Assembly: GCA_934463425.1 (NCBI GenBank)
Contig: CAKSJP010000024.1
Coordinates: forward strand, 1 to 27,868
Reading direction: 5' to 3'
Source of the DNA: an uncultured Ruminococcus sp.
GTDB taxonomy: Bacteria; Bacillota; Clostridia; Oscillospirales; Ruminococcaceae
Length of the DNA: 27,868 nt
Notes under the pieces: generated by a model
The model's input: the letters and a program-made list of their open reading frames with translations, nothing else
Database searches by the model: none
Told to the model about the DNA's origin: nothing
Shown: in pieces, positions 6,101 to 13,828 of the stretch
Layout of the letters: each line of letters opens with the position of its first letter
How positions within the stretch are numbered: position 1 is the first letter of the stretch
Position numbers and translations under genes: made by a program

Positions 6101-7249
6101 TTACAATACATTTTTCCCATCGATCAGCACCATCCACGGGTCGCACAGCAGGTCCAAGGGGTCGCCGTGATACAGCTGTATATCTGCGTCCATGCCCGGC
6201 GCAATGCTGCCCACACGGTTTTCCACGCCCAGGATCTCCGCTGCGCCGGCAGTGATGGCATAGAGGGCATCCTCCCGTTTCATGCCGCCCTTCACCGCCA
6301 GAGCTGCTGTGGTAGGCAGGTACTGGATGGGGATGACCGGGTGGTCGGTGCAGAGCGCCAGCTTCACGCCGGCTTTCTGCATCACAGACGGCCCGGAGAT
6401 GGTGAGGTTCTGCATCTCCGGCTTGCAGCGGTCGCACAGGATCGGCCCGGCGATCACCGGGGCGTTTTCCTCCGCCAGAATATCGGCGATGAGGTGTCCC
6501 TCTGTGCCGTGGATGATGACATAGTCCAGGTTGAACTCTCTGGCAATGCGGATGGCGGTGCAGATATCGTCTGCCCGGTGGCAGTGGAAGTGCGCCTTGA
6601 CATCCCGTTCCAGCAGGGGCAGCAGTGCCTCAGACTTTGCGTCATAGTCCGGCATGTGCTCGTCCGGGTCGCTCTCTGCAAAGTCCAGCTCCTGCTGATA
6701 GCGCTGCGCTTTTGCCAGCCCCTCCCGGATCATGGCAGCTGTTGCCATGCGGGTGATGGGTGTTTCGTCCCGGTCGTTGTAGACGCTCTTGGGGTTTTCG
6801 CCCAGGGCAAACTTGATGCCTGTGCCGATCTGCATCCGGTCTGCCATCCGCCCGGCGGTTTTCAGGATCGCCATAGTGCCGCCGCAGGCGTTGGCGCTGC
6901 CGGGGGAGGTCATGACAGTTGTCACGCCGGCGGCTCTTGCCTCGGCGAAGCAGTGATCCAGGGGATTCACCCCGTCGATCACGCGCAGATGGGGCGTAAA
7001 GGGGTCGGTGGCTTCGTTGCAGTCGTCGCCCTCAAAGGCAATGCCGTTTTCGATAATGCCCAGATGGGTGTGGGCATCGATAAAGCCCGGCAGCAGGAGC
7101 GAACCGCCTGCGTCGATGTCCTCCGGCGCAAGCGCTGTCGGTGTGCCTGTGCCGACTTCGGTGATCCTGCCGCCCTCGATGCAGACATAGCCGTTTTCCA
7201 GAATGCCGGCGTCGGTCATGGTATGTATGGTTGCGTTCCATATTTTCAT
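6101..7249 (-). CDS. Amidohydrolase-superfamily enzyme, 382 aa
   Basis: This is a metal-dependent hydrolase of the amidohydrolase superfamily, closest in style to imidazolonepropionase-like enzymes. An N-terminal beta-sandwich (MKIWNATIHTMTD) leads to the barrel motif LLPGFIDAHTHLG with metal ligands His60 and His62. Further ligand candidates are HFHCHRADD and IIHGTEGH, and the barrel ends with the catalytic-Asp-like CTDHPVIP. A C-terminal AAEILGVENRVGSIAPGMDAD segment returns to the sandwich. The substrate cannot be deduced. The ATG at 7249 overlaps the upstream stop as ATGA, so it is translated with the MmcQ-like gene. It is the last gene of the operon, ending before the 6005-6034 terminator. 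No signal peptide is seen, so it is cytoplasmic. Confidence 0.9.
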   Translation of the reverse strand: MKIWNATIHTMTDAGILENGYVCIEGGRITEVGTGTPTALAPEDIDAGGSLLLPGFIDAHTHLGIIENGIAFEGDDCNEATDPFTPHLRVIDGVNPLDHCFAEARAAGVTTVMTSPGSANACGGTMAILKTAGRMADRMQIGTGIKFALGENPKSVYNDRDETPITRMATAAMIREGLAKAQRYQQELDFAESDPDEHMPDYDAKSEALLPLLERDVKAHFHCHRADDICTAIRIAREFNLDYVIIHGTEGHLIADILAEENAPVIAGPILCDRCKPEMQNLTISGPSVMQKAGVKLALCTDHPVIPIQYLPTTAALAVKGGMKREDALYAITAGAAEILGVENRVGSIAPGMDADIQLYHGDPLDLLCDPWMVLIDGKNVL

Positions 7250-7647
7250 GGATGTACCTCTTTTCGTTTCCGTGGTTTTGGCATGGTCAGGGCATAGCTT
7301 TCGTCCAGCAGCCAGAACAGTTCCGATTCCGGCAGCGTGCCGTCCAGCAGTATGGTGATCCAGTGGGTCTTGTTCATGTGGTATGCCGGAAAAATGCCGG
7401 GCTTCTGGTGCAGCGACCCGGTCTCCAGAGGGCTGCACTTCACATTGAGGATATCTGCCGTTTTTCCCGGCGCAAGCCCCAGCTTTTCCGCCGGGATGCG
7501 CATCAGGAGACCATACCACTTCTGATTCCCCAGGTGGCGCAGCACTGCCGCCTCCGGTGTGCTGTCCCAGGGGTATTCCGGCTCTGTGCCGTAGTTTTCC
7601 GCCGCATAGCGCAGCAGCAGCTCTCGCTGTGATGGTTTCTTTTCCAT
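7246..7647 (-). CDS. MmcQ/YjbR family protein, 133 aa
   Basis: This small cytoplasmic protein has the MmcQ/YjbR (double-wing-like fold) layout. It has an N-terminal helix, EYPWDSTPEAAVLRHLGNQK, WYGLLMRIPAEKLGL, ADILNVKCSP and the diagnostic HMNKTHWITILLDG near residues 90-103. The tail ends in a basic stretch (KPRKRK). The family is widespread and its biochemical function is unsettled; DNA binding has been proposed from its fold. The start follows the mutS2 stop by three bases, and its stop overlaps the next ATG by four, so it is tightly embedded in the operon. Confidence 0.88.
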   Translation of the reverse strand: MEKKPSQRELLLRYAAENYGTEPEYPWDSTPEAAVLRHLGNQKWYGLLMRIPAEKLGLAPGKTADILNVKCSPLETGSLHQKPGIFPAYHMNKTHWITILLDGTLPESELFWLLDESYALTMPKPRKRKEVHP

Positions 7648-7650
7648 GAT

Positions 7651-10035
7651 TTACTCCAGAGACACGATGGTCACGCCGTCCTCGCCCTCGCCGAATGTGC
7701 CGAGGCGGAAGCTCTTCACATATTTCAGTTGTTTCAGCCGCTGGTGGATGGCTTTGCGCAGCAGTCCCGTGCCCTTGCCGTGGATGATGGTAACGGTGGC
7801 AATGTGAGACAGAACGGCTCTGTCCAGGAACGCATCCATCTGGTATACGCCCTCATCGCAGGTGCAGCCCCGGATGTCCAGCTCCATGGTGCCGCGCCGC
7901 GCCGTCTGTGCAGAGACTCTGCCGGCGGTCTGGCGCTGTTTCTGCTGGCTCTTTTTCTTTTCCTCTGCGCCTGCCACCAGACGCAGCTTTTCCTGGGGGA
8001 CTTTTGTGCGCATGGCGCCGATCTGCAAAAAGACCGTGCCGTTTTTGTCCGGCTTTCCGGCAACCACAGCTTTCTGCTTGGTATCTGTCAGCATGACTGT
8101 GTCGCCCACCTGCAGCTCCCGGGGCAGCACATAGTCCTCGTCCGGAGCTTCCGTCAGGGGATTGGCGGTCTCGTACATCTTCCGGAAGCCCCGCTTGACG
8201 CTGCCCTTTGCCCGGATCACATCGTCCCCGAAGGAAGCCTTTTCCTTTGCCCGGCGCAGCTGATCCAGCTCGGTGATCATCTCGTTGGACTGTGCCTTGG
8301 TGGTCTCTACAATGCGCATGGCTTCCAGACGTGCCTGTTCCATGACATTTTCCCGGTCGGTGCGTGTGCGCTGTACCTCTTCCCGGAGCTTTGCCGCGTC
8401 CTCTTCTGCCTGATGCAGTGCCTGCTGCATGGCGGCGCGGTCGTGTTCCAGTGCCTTGCGGGTCTCTTCCAGCTTTGCCACCGCCTCTTCAAAACGCTGG
8501 TTTTCCTGGCTCACCAGGGTCTCGGCGCTGGCGATGATGGCGTCAGACAGTCCCAGTCCCTTGCAGATGGCAAAGGCGTTGGACTTTCCGGGAGAGCCCA
8601 GGATCAGCCGGTAGGTGGGGCGGAGGGTCGCGATGTCGAACTCACAGGAGGCATTCTGCACATCGGGCTGCTCGGTGGCGTAGAGCTTCAGCTCCTGATA
8701 GTGGGTGGTGACCATCAGCTTTGCGCCGTTGTCCTTTAAACGCTGGATCACCGCTTCTGCCAGTGCCGCACCCTCGATGGGGTCTGTGCCGGAGCCCAGC
8801 TCGTCCAGGAGCACCAGAGAGCGGTCATCCGCCTGTTCCAGAATGTCGATGACGCTGCGCATATGGGCAGAGAAGGTGGAGAGGTTCTGTTCGATGCTCT
8901 GGGTGTCGCCGATGTCCGCCAGCACATGGTCAAACACGGAGATCCGGCTGCCCTCTGCCGCCGGGATGAGCATGCCGCTCATTGCCATCAGTGTCAGCAG
9001 ACCGCAGGTTTTCAGCGCAACGGTCTTACCGCCGGTGTTCGGGCCGGTGATGATCAGCGCTTTGTTGGCATCACCCAGAGTAAAGCTGATGGGGACGGCC
9101 TTTTTGTAGGGGATCAGGGGATGCCGCGCCTTTTTCAGCACGATCACCCCGTCATCCGTCAGTGTAGGCGGAAAGGCGTGCATCTGCTCTGCCAGGCGCG
9201 CCTTGGCGAAATACAGATTCAGCTCGGCGCAGACCTCGTGGTCGCGGATGATCGCATCTGCCCATGTGCCGCACTCGGTGCAGAGTTCCTCAATGATGCG
9301 CTCGATCTCCTCCGCTTCCTGGAGCTCCAGCAGGCGGATATCATTGTTGGCATCCACCACGGCGATGGGTTCGATAAAGATAGTCTGTCCGGTGGCAGAG
9401 GTGTCATGCACCAGACCGGGGATCCTGCTGCGGTATTCCGCACGGACAGGCAGTACAAATCTGCCGTCCCGGAGGGTGACGCGGCTGTCCTGGAGACAGT
9501 CCTGCACGTCCTGTTTGCGCATCATGCTGTCCAGGGTGTCCCGGAGCTTCTGCCGGGAGCGTCCGATCTTGCGGCGGATGTCTGCCAGCGCCGGACTTGC
9601 TGCGTCCGCGATCTCCTCTTCTGAGAGGATAGAGCGCTCCAGCTTTTCCAGCAGATAGGGGACGGGCGCCAGCTGGCTGAACAGATCATCCAGAGAGGAT
9701 TCTACCCCGGCACAGCGGTCATACCAGTCGCTGAGGGACTGGATCTGACGCAGTACCGTGGCGATCTCCAACAGGTCTTTCAGAGACAGCTTCGCCCCGG
9801 ATTTTGCCCGGCGCAGTCCCATGCGCATATCCTGAAAGGCGTGGAACGGCGGTGCGCCGAACTGGATGGACAGCTGAAAGGCATCGTTGGTCTTTTCCAG
9901 TTCCGTCCGGGCATCTGCCAGATCGGAACAGGGCGTGATCGCAAGCACCTTTTCACGGGTGATATCGTTGGCGGAGAGATTCGCCAGCATTTCTAAGATT
10001 TTATGAAATTCCAGAATTTCCAGATTTTTATTCAT
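7651..10035 (-). CDS. mutS2: MutS2 ATPase/endonuclease, 794 aa
   Basis: The domains run as in MutS2: a MutS-like core and lever region, an ATPase with Walker A GPNTGGKT near residues 330-337 and LVLLDELGSGTDP as Walker B/D-loop, a long coiled coil (about 505-600) rich in Glu, Ala and Arg, a KOW-like segment, and a C-terminal Smr domain (about 716-794) with LDIRG and HGKGTG. The length is normal. MutS2 lacks the mismatch-recognition domain; it has been tied to suppression of recombination and, in Bacillus subtilis (as RqcU), to rescue of collided ribosomes. The ATG at 10035 is chosen because AGGAG lies about eight bases before it. It is 23 bases after recO in the same operon. Confidence 0.97.
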   Translation of the reverse strand: MNKNLEILEFHKILEMLANLSANDITREKVLAITPCSDLADARTELEKTNDAFQLSIQFGAPPFHAFQDMRMGLRRAKSGAKLSLKDLLEIATVLRQIQSLSDWYDRCAGVESSLDDLFSQLAPVPYLLEKLERSILSEEEIADAASPALADIRRKIGRSRQKLRDTLDSMMRKQDVQDCLQDSRVTLRDGRFVLPVRAEYRSRIPGLVHDTSATGQTIFIEPIAVVDANNDIRLLELQEAEEIERIIEELCTECGTWADAIIRDHEVCAELNLYFAKARLAEQMHAFPPTLTDDGVIVLKKARHPLIPYKKAVPISFTLGDANKALIITGPNTGGKTVALKTCGLLTLMAMSGMLIPAAEGSRISVFDHVLADIGDTQSIEQNLSTFSAHMRSVIDILEQADDRSLVLLDELGSGTDPIEGAALAEAVIQRLKDNGAKLMVTTHYQELKLYATEQPDVQNASCEFDIATLRPTYRLILGSPGKSNAFAICKGLGLSDAIIASAETLVSQENQRFEEAVAKLEETRKALEHDRAAMQQALHQAEEDAAKLREEVQRTRTDRENVMEQARLEAMRIVETTKAQSNEMITELDQLRRAKEKASFGDDVIRAKGSVKRGFRKMYETANPLTEAPDEDYVLPRELQVGDTVMLTDTKQKAVVAGKPDKNGTVFLQIGAMRTKVPQEKLRLVAGAEEKKKSQQKQRQTAGRVSAQTARRGTMELDIRGCTCDEGVYQMDAFLDRAVLSHIATVTIIHGKGTGLLRKAIHQRLKQLKYVKSFRLGTFGEGEDGVTIVSLE

Positions 10036-10058
10036 GGGAGGTTCTCCTGTCAAAGAAG

Positions 10059-10838
10059 TCATGTAGCATTGGGCGGTGCGGACGGAGCTGTGACGGACTG
10101 ATAAAAGGTCAGCGCCTTTGGCTTTAGTCCCAGATGATACTGCACAAAGCGTTCGGCGCATGTGCCCAGCACCCGGAGATTCTCCTCGCCCAGCTGAAAC
10201 TGATACAGCCGGTTATAGTCCGCAAAGAGAATATGCCGCATCGCCTGCAGCACCGGGGCGCGGAGGAGGAGCGGGTCGCGCACCGTCTCCGGCACACCGC
10301 AGCCGGTGCAGAAAAAACAGCCCTCTTCCACGGAGAAATAGAGCCGTTTTGGTAAAAATACACCGCAGCTGCGGCACATGAGCAGGTCGGGCATCATGCC
10401 CAGCTCTGTCATAAGCCGCAGCTCGAAAATGGGTTTCAGGAGCGCTTCTGCGCGTTCTCCGTTTTCCAGATAGTGGAGCGTGTTCAGCATCAGCCGCATG
10501 ACAAAGCAGTTTTCCTCCGGGGTCTGCAGTTCCCGGACACTGAGCCGTATCAGTTCGCTGAAATACATGGCGAGGCTCAGCCGGGAGAGAGACTCCCGGA
10601 GACGGTAAAAAATGCGGATGGGCTCGGCGCTGTCCAGATACAGCCCCTTCTGCTGCCTCCGGATGCTGAAATCCGCATAGGCAAACAGCTGGGTGGCAGA
10701 GAGCCCGGCGGAGGTGTTTTTCTTTGCCCCCCGGACATAGATCTCCTGAACGGTATTTTGTTCTGTGAGGATGTCAATAAACTTCCCCCGTTCTCCGGCG
10801 CTCCGTTCCGCCAGAACCAGTCCGTGATAGATCTCCAT
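10059..10838 (-). CDS. recO: DNA repair protein RecO, 259 aa
   Basis: The N-terminal OB fold begins MEIYHGLVLAERSAGERGKF and continues through IYVRGAKKNTSAG, both typical of RecO. The helical C-terminal domain contains a zinc site with four cysteines, CRSC (about residues 155-158) and CTGC (about 178-181), and the common FLPKRLYFSVEEGCFF context. RecO binds single-stranded DNA and, with RecR, loads RecA during gap repair. The start at 10838 follows an AAGGAG site. The gene overlaps the tail of the upstream YqzL-like gene by 65 bases. Its place between era and mutS2 is consistent with the conserved Firmicutes neighbourhood. Confidence 0.96.
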   Translation of the reverse strand: MEIYHGLVLAERSAGERGKFIDILTEQNTVQEIYVRGAKKNTSAGLSATQLFAYADFSIRRQQKGLYLDSAEPIRIFYRLRESLSRLSLAMYFSELIRLSVRELQTPEENCFVMRLMLNTLHYLENGERAEALLKPIFELRLMTELGMMPDLLMCRSCGVFLPKRLYFSVEEGCFFCTGCGVPETVRDPLLLRAPVLQAMRHILFADYNRLYQFQLGEENLRVLGTCAERFVQYHLGLKPKALTFYQSVTAPSAPPNAT

Positions 10839-10959
10839 GTGCGGGCTTCTCCTTTTGCGCTGCCTGTGCCGTCTGCGGTACGCCGCCGTCCAGTCCCCGG
10901 CGGTAGTGCAGATAGTCATCGATTCGTCCGGTCATACAGAAAATATCCCATGCGTCCAT
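10774..10959 (-). CDS. YqzL-like small protein, 61 aa
   Basis: A very strong AGGAGGT site precedes the ATG at 10959. The first 23 residues, MDAWDIFCMTGRIDDYLHYR and GL, match the style of the short YqzL family (a W-x-x-F-x-x-TGxIxxYL core), which in many Firmicutes lies exactly between era and recO. The remaining 38 residues (GGVPQTAQAAQKEKPAHGDL and onward) are low-complexity and run 65 bases into recO in another frame, so they may be an unconserved extension. The function of the family is unknown. Position, ribosome binding site and core motif together support a real gene. Confidence 0.75.
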   Translation of the reverse strand: MDAWDIFCMTGRIDDYLHYRRGLDGGVPQTAQAAQKEKPAHGDLSRTGSGGTERRRTGEVY

Positions 10960-10982
10960 ACTGTGTACCTCCTGTTGAAAAC

Positions 10983-11036
10983 AGTGCCGTGCTCTGCGAA
11001 GGCTTCCTTTTGAAAAGGAATGCACCGCCCGGCACT
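10983..11036. other. Nested inverted repeats between era and the YqzL-like gene
   Basis: The outer arms AGTGCCG (10983-10989) and CGGCACT (11030-11036) enclose a perfect 17-base palindrome, TTCCTTTTGAAAAGGAA (11004-11020). In the minus-strand transcript this would form a two-level hairpin about 25 bases before the YqzL-like start. There is no U-tract after it, so it looks like a processing or stability structure rather than a terminator. Confidence 0.5.
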
Positions 11037-11110
11037 TTGTGCTGCCTTTCTTTTTTCAGAAAGGGGATACTGTTATGTTGCGTGGGGTATTGTTTTTTAT
11101 GTGTGGCAGA

Positions 11111-12007
11111 TTATTCCGGGCTGTCCAGTCCGAAGTTGTGGATCAGCCCTTCTTTGTTGCGCCAGTCCTCCTTGACCTTCACCCAGCACTGCAGATTGAC
11201 CTGGATGTAGAAAAAGCGTTCCAGATCCTTCCGGGCGAGGGTGGCGATCCTCCGGAGCATGGTGCCGTTCTTGCCGATGAGGATGCCCTTGTGGGATTCC
11301 CGTTCGCAGTAGATGGTGGCGTCGATGTCCAGAAGCTCCTTGTCGTCCCGTTCCTGCATGCGTTCGATGGAGACGGCGATGCCGTGGGGCACCTCGTCCC
11401 GGAGCAGGTTCAGGATCTTTTCCCGGATCATCTCTGCCGCCAGCACGCGCTCCGGCTGGTCGGTGAATTTTTCATCCGGGAAATAGTGGGGCGCAGGCTG
11501 TGCCAGTGCCATGACCTCCTGTTCCACCAGGTCGATGCCGTCGGCCTCGGTGACGCTCACCGGAATGGTGGCGGCGAAGGGATGCACTGCGTTCAGCCGG
11601 GCGATCGTCCCCATGAGCCTGGTCTTGTCGCTGCAGAGGTCGATCTTGTTCAGCACCAGGATGGCCGGCGTTTTTGCCTTCTCCAGAGAGCGGAGCAGCT
11701 CCTCCTCCTGTTCGGAAAGGGGCTTGGTGCAGTCCTGAACGAACAGCACGGCATCAATATCCGCCACGGCATCCTTCACCGCTTTCAGCATATGGCCGCT
11801 CAGCTTGGTGGTGGGCTTATGCAGTCCCGGCGTGTCCATAAAGACCATCTGTGTCTCGCCCACGGTCTTGATGCCGGTGATGCGGGTGCGTGTGGTCTGG
11901 GGCTTCGGGCTGACAGAAGCGATTTTTTCGCCGATGAGGGCGTTGAGCAGAGAGGACTTTCCGGCATTGGTATGGCCGGCGAGTGTCACGAAAACCGATT
12001 TTGTCAT
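11111..12007 (-). CDS. era: GTPase Era, 298 aa
   Basis: The G-domain motifs are present: G1 GHTNAGKSS (residues 11-19), G2 PQTTRTRITG, G3 DTPGLHKP, and G4 NKID. A type-II KH domain follows at about 200-285 with GILIGKNGTMLRRI. Era binds 16S rRNA and helps mature the small ribosomal subunit. The G1 loop reads GHTNAGKS where GRPNVGKS is usual, but the essential GKS is intact. The start overlaps the ybeY stop as ATGA, indicating coupled translation. A spacer of about 150 bases with nested inverted repeats separates it from the YqzL-like gene. Confidence 0.97.
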   Translation of the reverse strand: MTKSVFVTLAGHTNAGKSSLLNALIGEKIASVSPKPQTTRTRITGIKTVGETQMVFMDTPGLHKPTTKLSGHMLKAVKDAVADIDAVLFVQDCTKPLSEQEEELLRSLEKAKTPAILVLNKIDLCSDKTRLMGTIARLNAVHPFAATIPVSVTEADGIDLVEQEVMALAQPAPHYFPDEKFTDQPERVLAAEMIREKILNLLRDEVPHGIAVSIERMQERDDKELLDIDATIYCERESHKGILIGKNGTMLRRIATLARKDLERFFYIQVNLQCWVKVKEDWRNKEGLIHNFGLDSPE

Positions 12008-12519
12008 GCGTCAGTATCCTCCGGCTGGCTGGTGAAGGTGGCTTCTCTGGAAATGCCCAGTTCGCCCAGGACTTCTTCTTCCTTTTCCCGCATTTTGCGC
12101 TCCTCCAGCGGGCTTGTCTCATGGTCATAGCCCAGAAGGTGGAGCATGGAGTGCACCGTCAGAAAGCCGATCTCGCGCTCCAGGGAGTGGCCGTACATAT
12201 TCGCCTGCTTCACTGCCATCTCCAGAGAGATGACCACATCGCCCAGCAGCGCGCATCCGGTCTCTTTGTTGGTGTCATAGTGACCGTCCTGTCCCAGGGG
12301 GAAGGAGAGCACGTCTGTGGGGCGGTCCTTCTGGCGGTAGATCCGGTTCAGCCGGTGGATCTCTGCGTTGCTGACAAAGGAGACGCTGACCTCTGCATCC
12401 TGCTGAAAATGCTCTGCCACCAGCACTGCCTGACAGCAGCGCCGGATGAGCATGCGGATCCCTACGGGAACGCGTACTTCGGTTTGATTGTTTTTCACCA
12501 TGACTTTTACTTTTGGCAT
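12004..12519 (-). CDS. ybeY: Endoribonuclease YbeY, 171 aa
   Basis: The zinc-binding signature is present as HSMLHLLGYDH, with ligands His123, His127 and His133, and upstream DVLSFPLG and LLGDVVIS are standard. YbeY is a metal-dependent RNase in 16S rRNA 3'-end maturation and ribosome quality control. The second motif residue is Ser124, where Gly is usual. The start at 12519 is preceded by AAAGGAG about 11 bases away; an earlier extension lacks a site. A C-terminal tail of about 35 acidic residues follows the catalytic core. It lies between phoH and era, the conserved arrangement. Confidence 0.96.
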   Translation of the reverse strand: MPKVKVMVKNNQTEVRVPVGIRMLIRRCCQAVLVAEHFQQDAEVSVSFVSNAEIHRLNRIYRQKDRPTDVLSFPLGQDGHYDTNKETGCALLGDVVISLEMAVKQANMYGHSLEREIGFLTVHSMLHLLGYDHETSPLEERKMREKEEEVLGELGISREATFTSQPEDTDA

Positions 12520-12601
12520 ATGGAAAGTTCTCCTTTCGTCTGACTTTCTGGACTTTATGATAATTCTGTTTTTCTGCAATTTCACTCAGATCTTTTCTGC
12601 T

Positions 12602-13615
12602 TTAATTTCGCGGCTTTTTCGGCTCTTTCCGGTCGGACGGCTCTGGTTTTTTTGCGGACTGGCGCCGTTCTGCCGCTTCATAGGCGCGTATGATGTCCTG
12701 TACCAGCTTATGGCGCACCACATCCCGGTTGGTAAACTCGCAGACCGCGATGCCGTCCACCTTGCGCAGGATGCGCGAGGCGATGACCAGACCGCTTTTC
12801 TGCTTGTCCGGCAGGTCGATCTGGGTGGTGTCGCCGGTGATGACCATGCGGCTGCCTTCGCCCAGGCGGGTGAGGAACATCTTCATCTGTTCCCCGGTGG
12901 TGTTCTGCGCCTCGTCCAGGATGATGAAGGCGTTGTCCAGGGTGCGTCCGCGCATGTATGCCAGAGGAGCGACCTCGATCGCGCCGCGCTCCAGCTGGCG
13001 CTGAAATGCCTCAGCGCCCAGCATCTCAAACAGGCCGTCGTACAGCGGACGGAGATAGGGGTCTACCTTGTCCTGGAGGTCGCCGGGCAGAAATCCCAGC
13101 TTTTCGCCGGCTTCTACCGCCGGGCGGGTGAGGATGATGCGTTCGGCCTCGTGGCGGCGGAATGCCCGGACCGCCATCGCCACTGCCAGATAGGTCTTTC
13201 CGGTGCCGGCGGGGCCGATGCCGAACACGATGGTGTTCTCTGAAATGGCGCGGATATAGCTGCGCTGTCCCACGGTACGGGTGTGCACCGGCTTTCCGGA
13301 TGCAGTCAGACAGACCGTATCATCATCGGCGAGCTCTGCCAGCTGTCCGGCAGCCCCCTCGTCCACCATATCGGAGACATAGTGGATGGACTGGGGCGTG
13401 ACGGCCTGACCGGATGCGATCATGTGCAGCAGGGCAGAGACCGCCCCGGCGGCAAGCTCTGCCGCTGCGCCGTCCCCCTGGATCCGCAGCGTGTCGCCCC
13501 GGCAGGTCATGCGGACATGATACCGCTGTTCCAGCAGCTTGAGATTTTCGTCAAAGCTGCCGCATAGTGCCTGAAATTGGTTGGTATCCTGGATTTCGAT
13601 CAATCGTTCTGCCAT
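12602..13615 (-). CDS. phoH: PhoH family ATPase, 337 aa
   Basis: The protein has a KH-like N-terminal region (residues 1-110) and a P-loop ATPase core. Walker A is GPAGTGKT (about 134-141), followed by ILTRPAVEAGEKLGFLPGDL, and Walker B is FIILDEAQNTT; sensor-type VITGDTTQIDLP is also present. This is the PhoH/PhoL type normally found before ybeY. The tail is basic and proline-rich (KKPEPSDRKEPKKPRN). It probably works as an RNA-linked ATPase with YbeY, as inferred for the family. It is the first gene of the long minus-strand operon, with a promoter and a strong leader hairpin at 13665-13740. Confidence 0.96.
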   Translation of the reverse strand: MAERLIEIQDTNQFQALCGSFDENLKLLEQRYHVRMTCRGDTLRIQGDGAAAELAAGAVSALLHMIASGQAVTPQSIHYVSDMVDEGAAGQLAELADDDTVCLTASGKPVHTRTVGQRSYIRAISENTIVFGIGPAGTGKTYLAVAMAVRAFRRHEAERIILTRPAVEAGEKLGFLPGDLQDKVDPYLRPLYDGLFEMLGAEAFQRQLERGAIEVAPLAYMRGRTLDNAFIILDEAQNTTGEQMKMFLTRLGEGSRMVITGDTTQIDLPDKQKSGLVIASRILRKVDGIAVCEFTNRDVVRHKLVQDIIRAYEAAERRQSAKKPEPSDRKEPKKPRN

Positions 13616-13664
13616 TGCATGCTCCGTCCCTTTCTCTGAGAACTCTCTGTCTCTGGAAACACCC

Positions 13665-13701
13665 GGGCGGCGCTGCGCACAAGCCTGATGCGGCGCTGCC
13701 C
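13665..13701 (-). promoter_or_regulatory. Strong hairpin in the phoH mRNA leader
   Basis: GGGCGGCGCTGC (13665-13676) pairs fully, with two G-U pairs, to GCGGCGCTGCCC (13690-13701) around a 13-base loop. It begins within a few bases of the predicted transcript start and ends about 50 bases before the phoH start. No U-tract follows. A related sequence lies at 14981-15007 in the leader of the kinase-like gene. Confidence 0.55.
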
Positions 13702-13710
13702 TATTCTTAT

Positions 13711-13740
13711 ATTATAACATATTCCTTTTGAAATGTGAAA
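13711..13740 (-). promoter_or_regulatory. Promoter of the phoH operon
   Basis: On the minus strand TATAAT (13711-13716) is preceded by an 18-base spacer and TTTCAC (13735-13740). The -10 is perfect and the -35 moderate. Confidence 0.55.
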
Positions 13741-13759
13741 TGGTATCCACTTGTTTTAA

Positions 13760-13801
13760 CAAAAAATTCAGGAATCGCCATAAAATCGGTGATCCCTGAA
13801 T
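13760..13801 (-). terminator. Terminator of the kinase-like gene
   Basis: ATTCAGG (13766-13772) pairs with CCTGAAT (13795-13801), and the stem continues inward with one mismatch. On the minus strand it is followed by TTTTT. It lies about 28 bases past the kinase-like stop. Confidence 0.85.
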
Positions 13802-13828
13802 GTCTCTCTGGATATGCAGCTGATGCGC

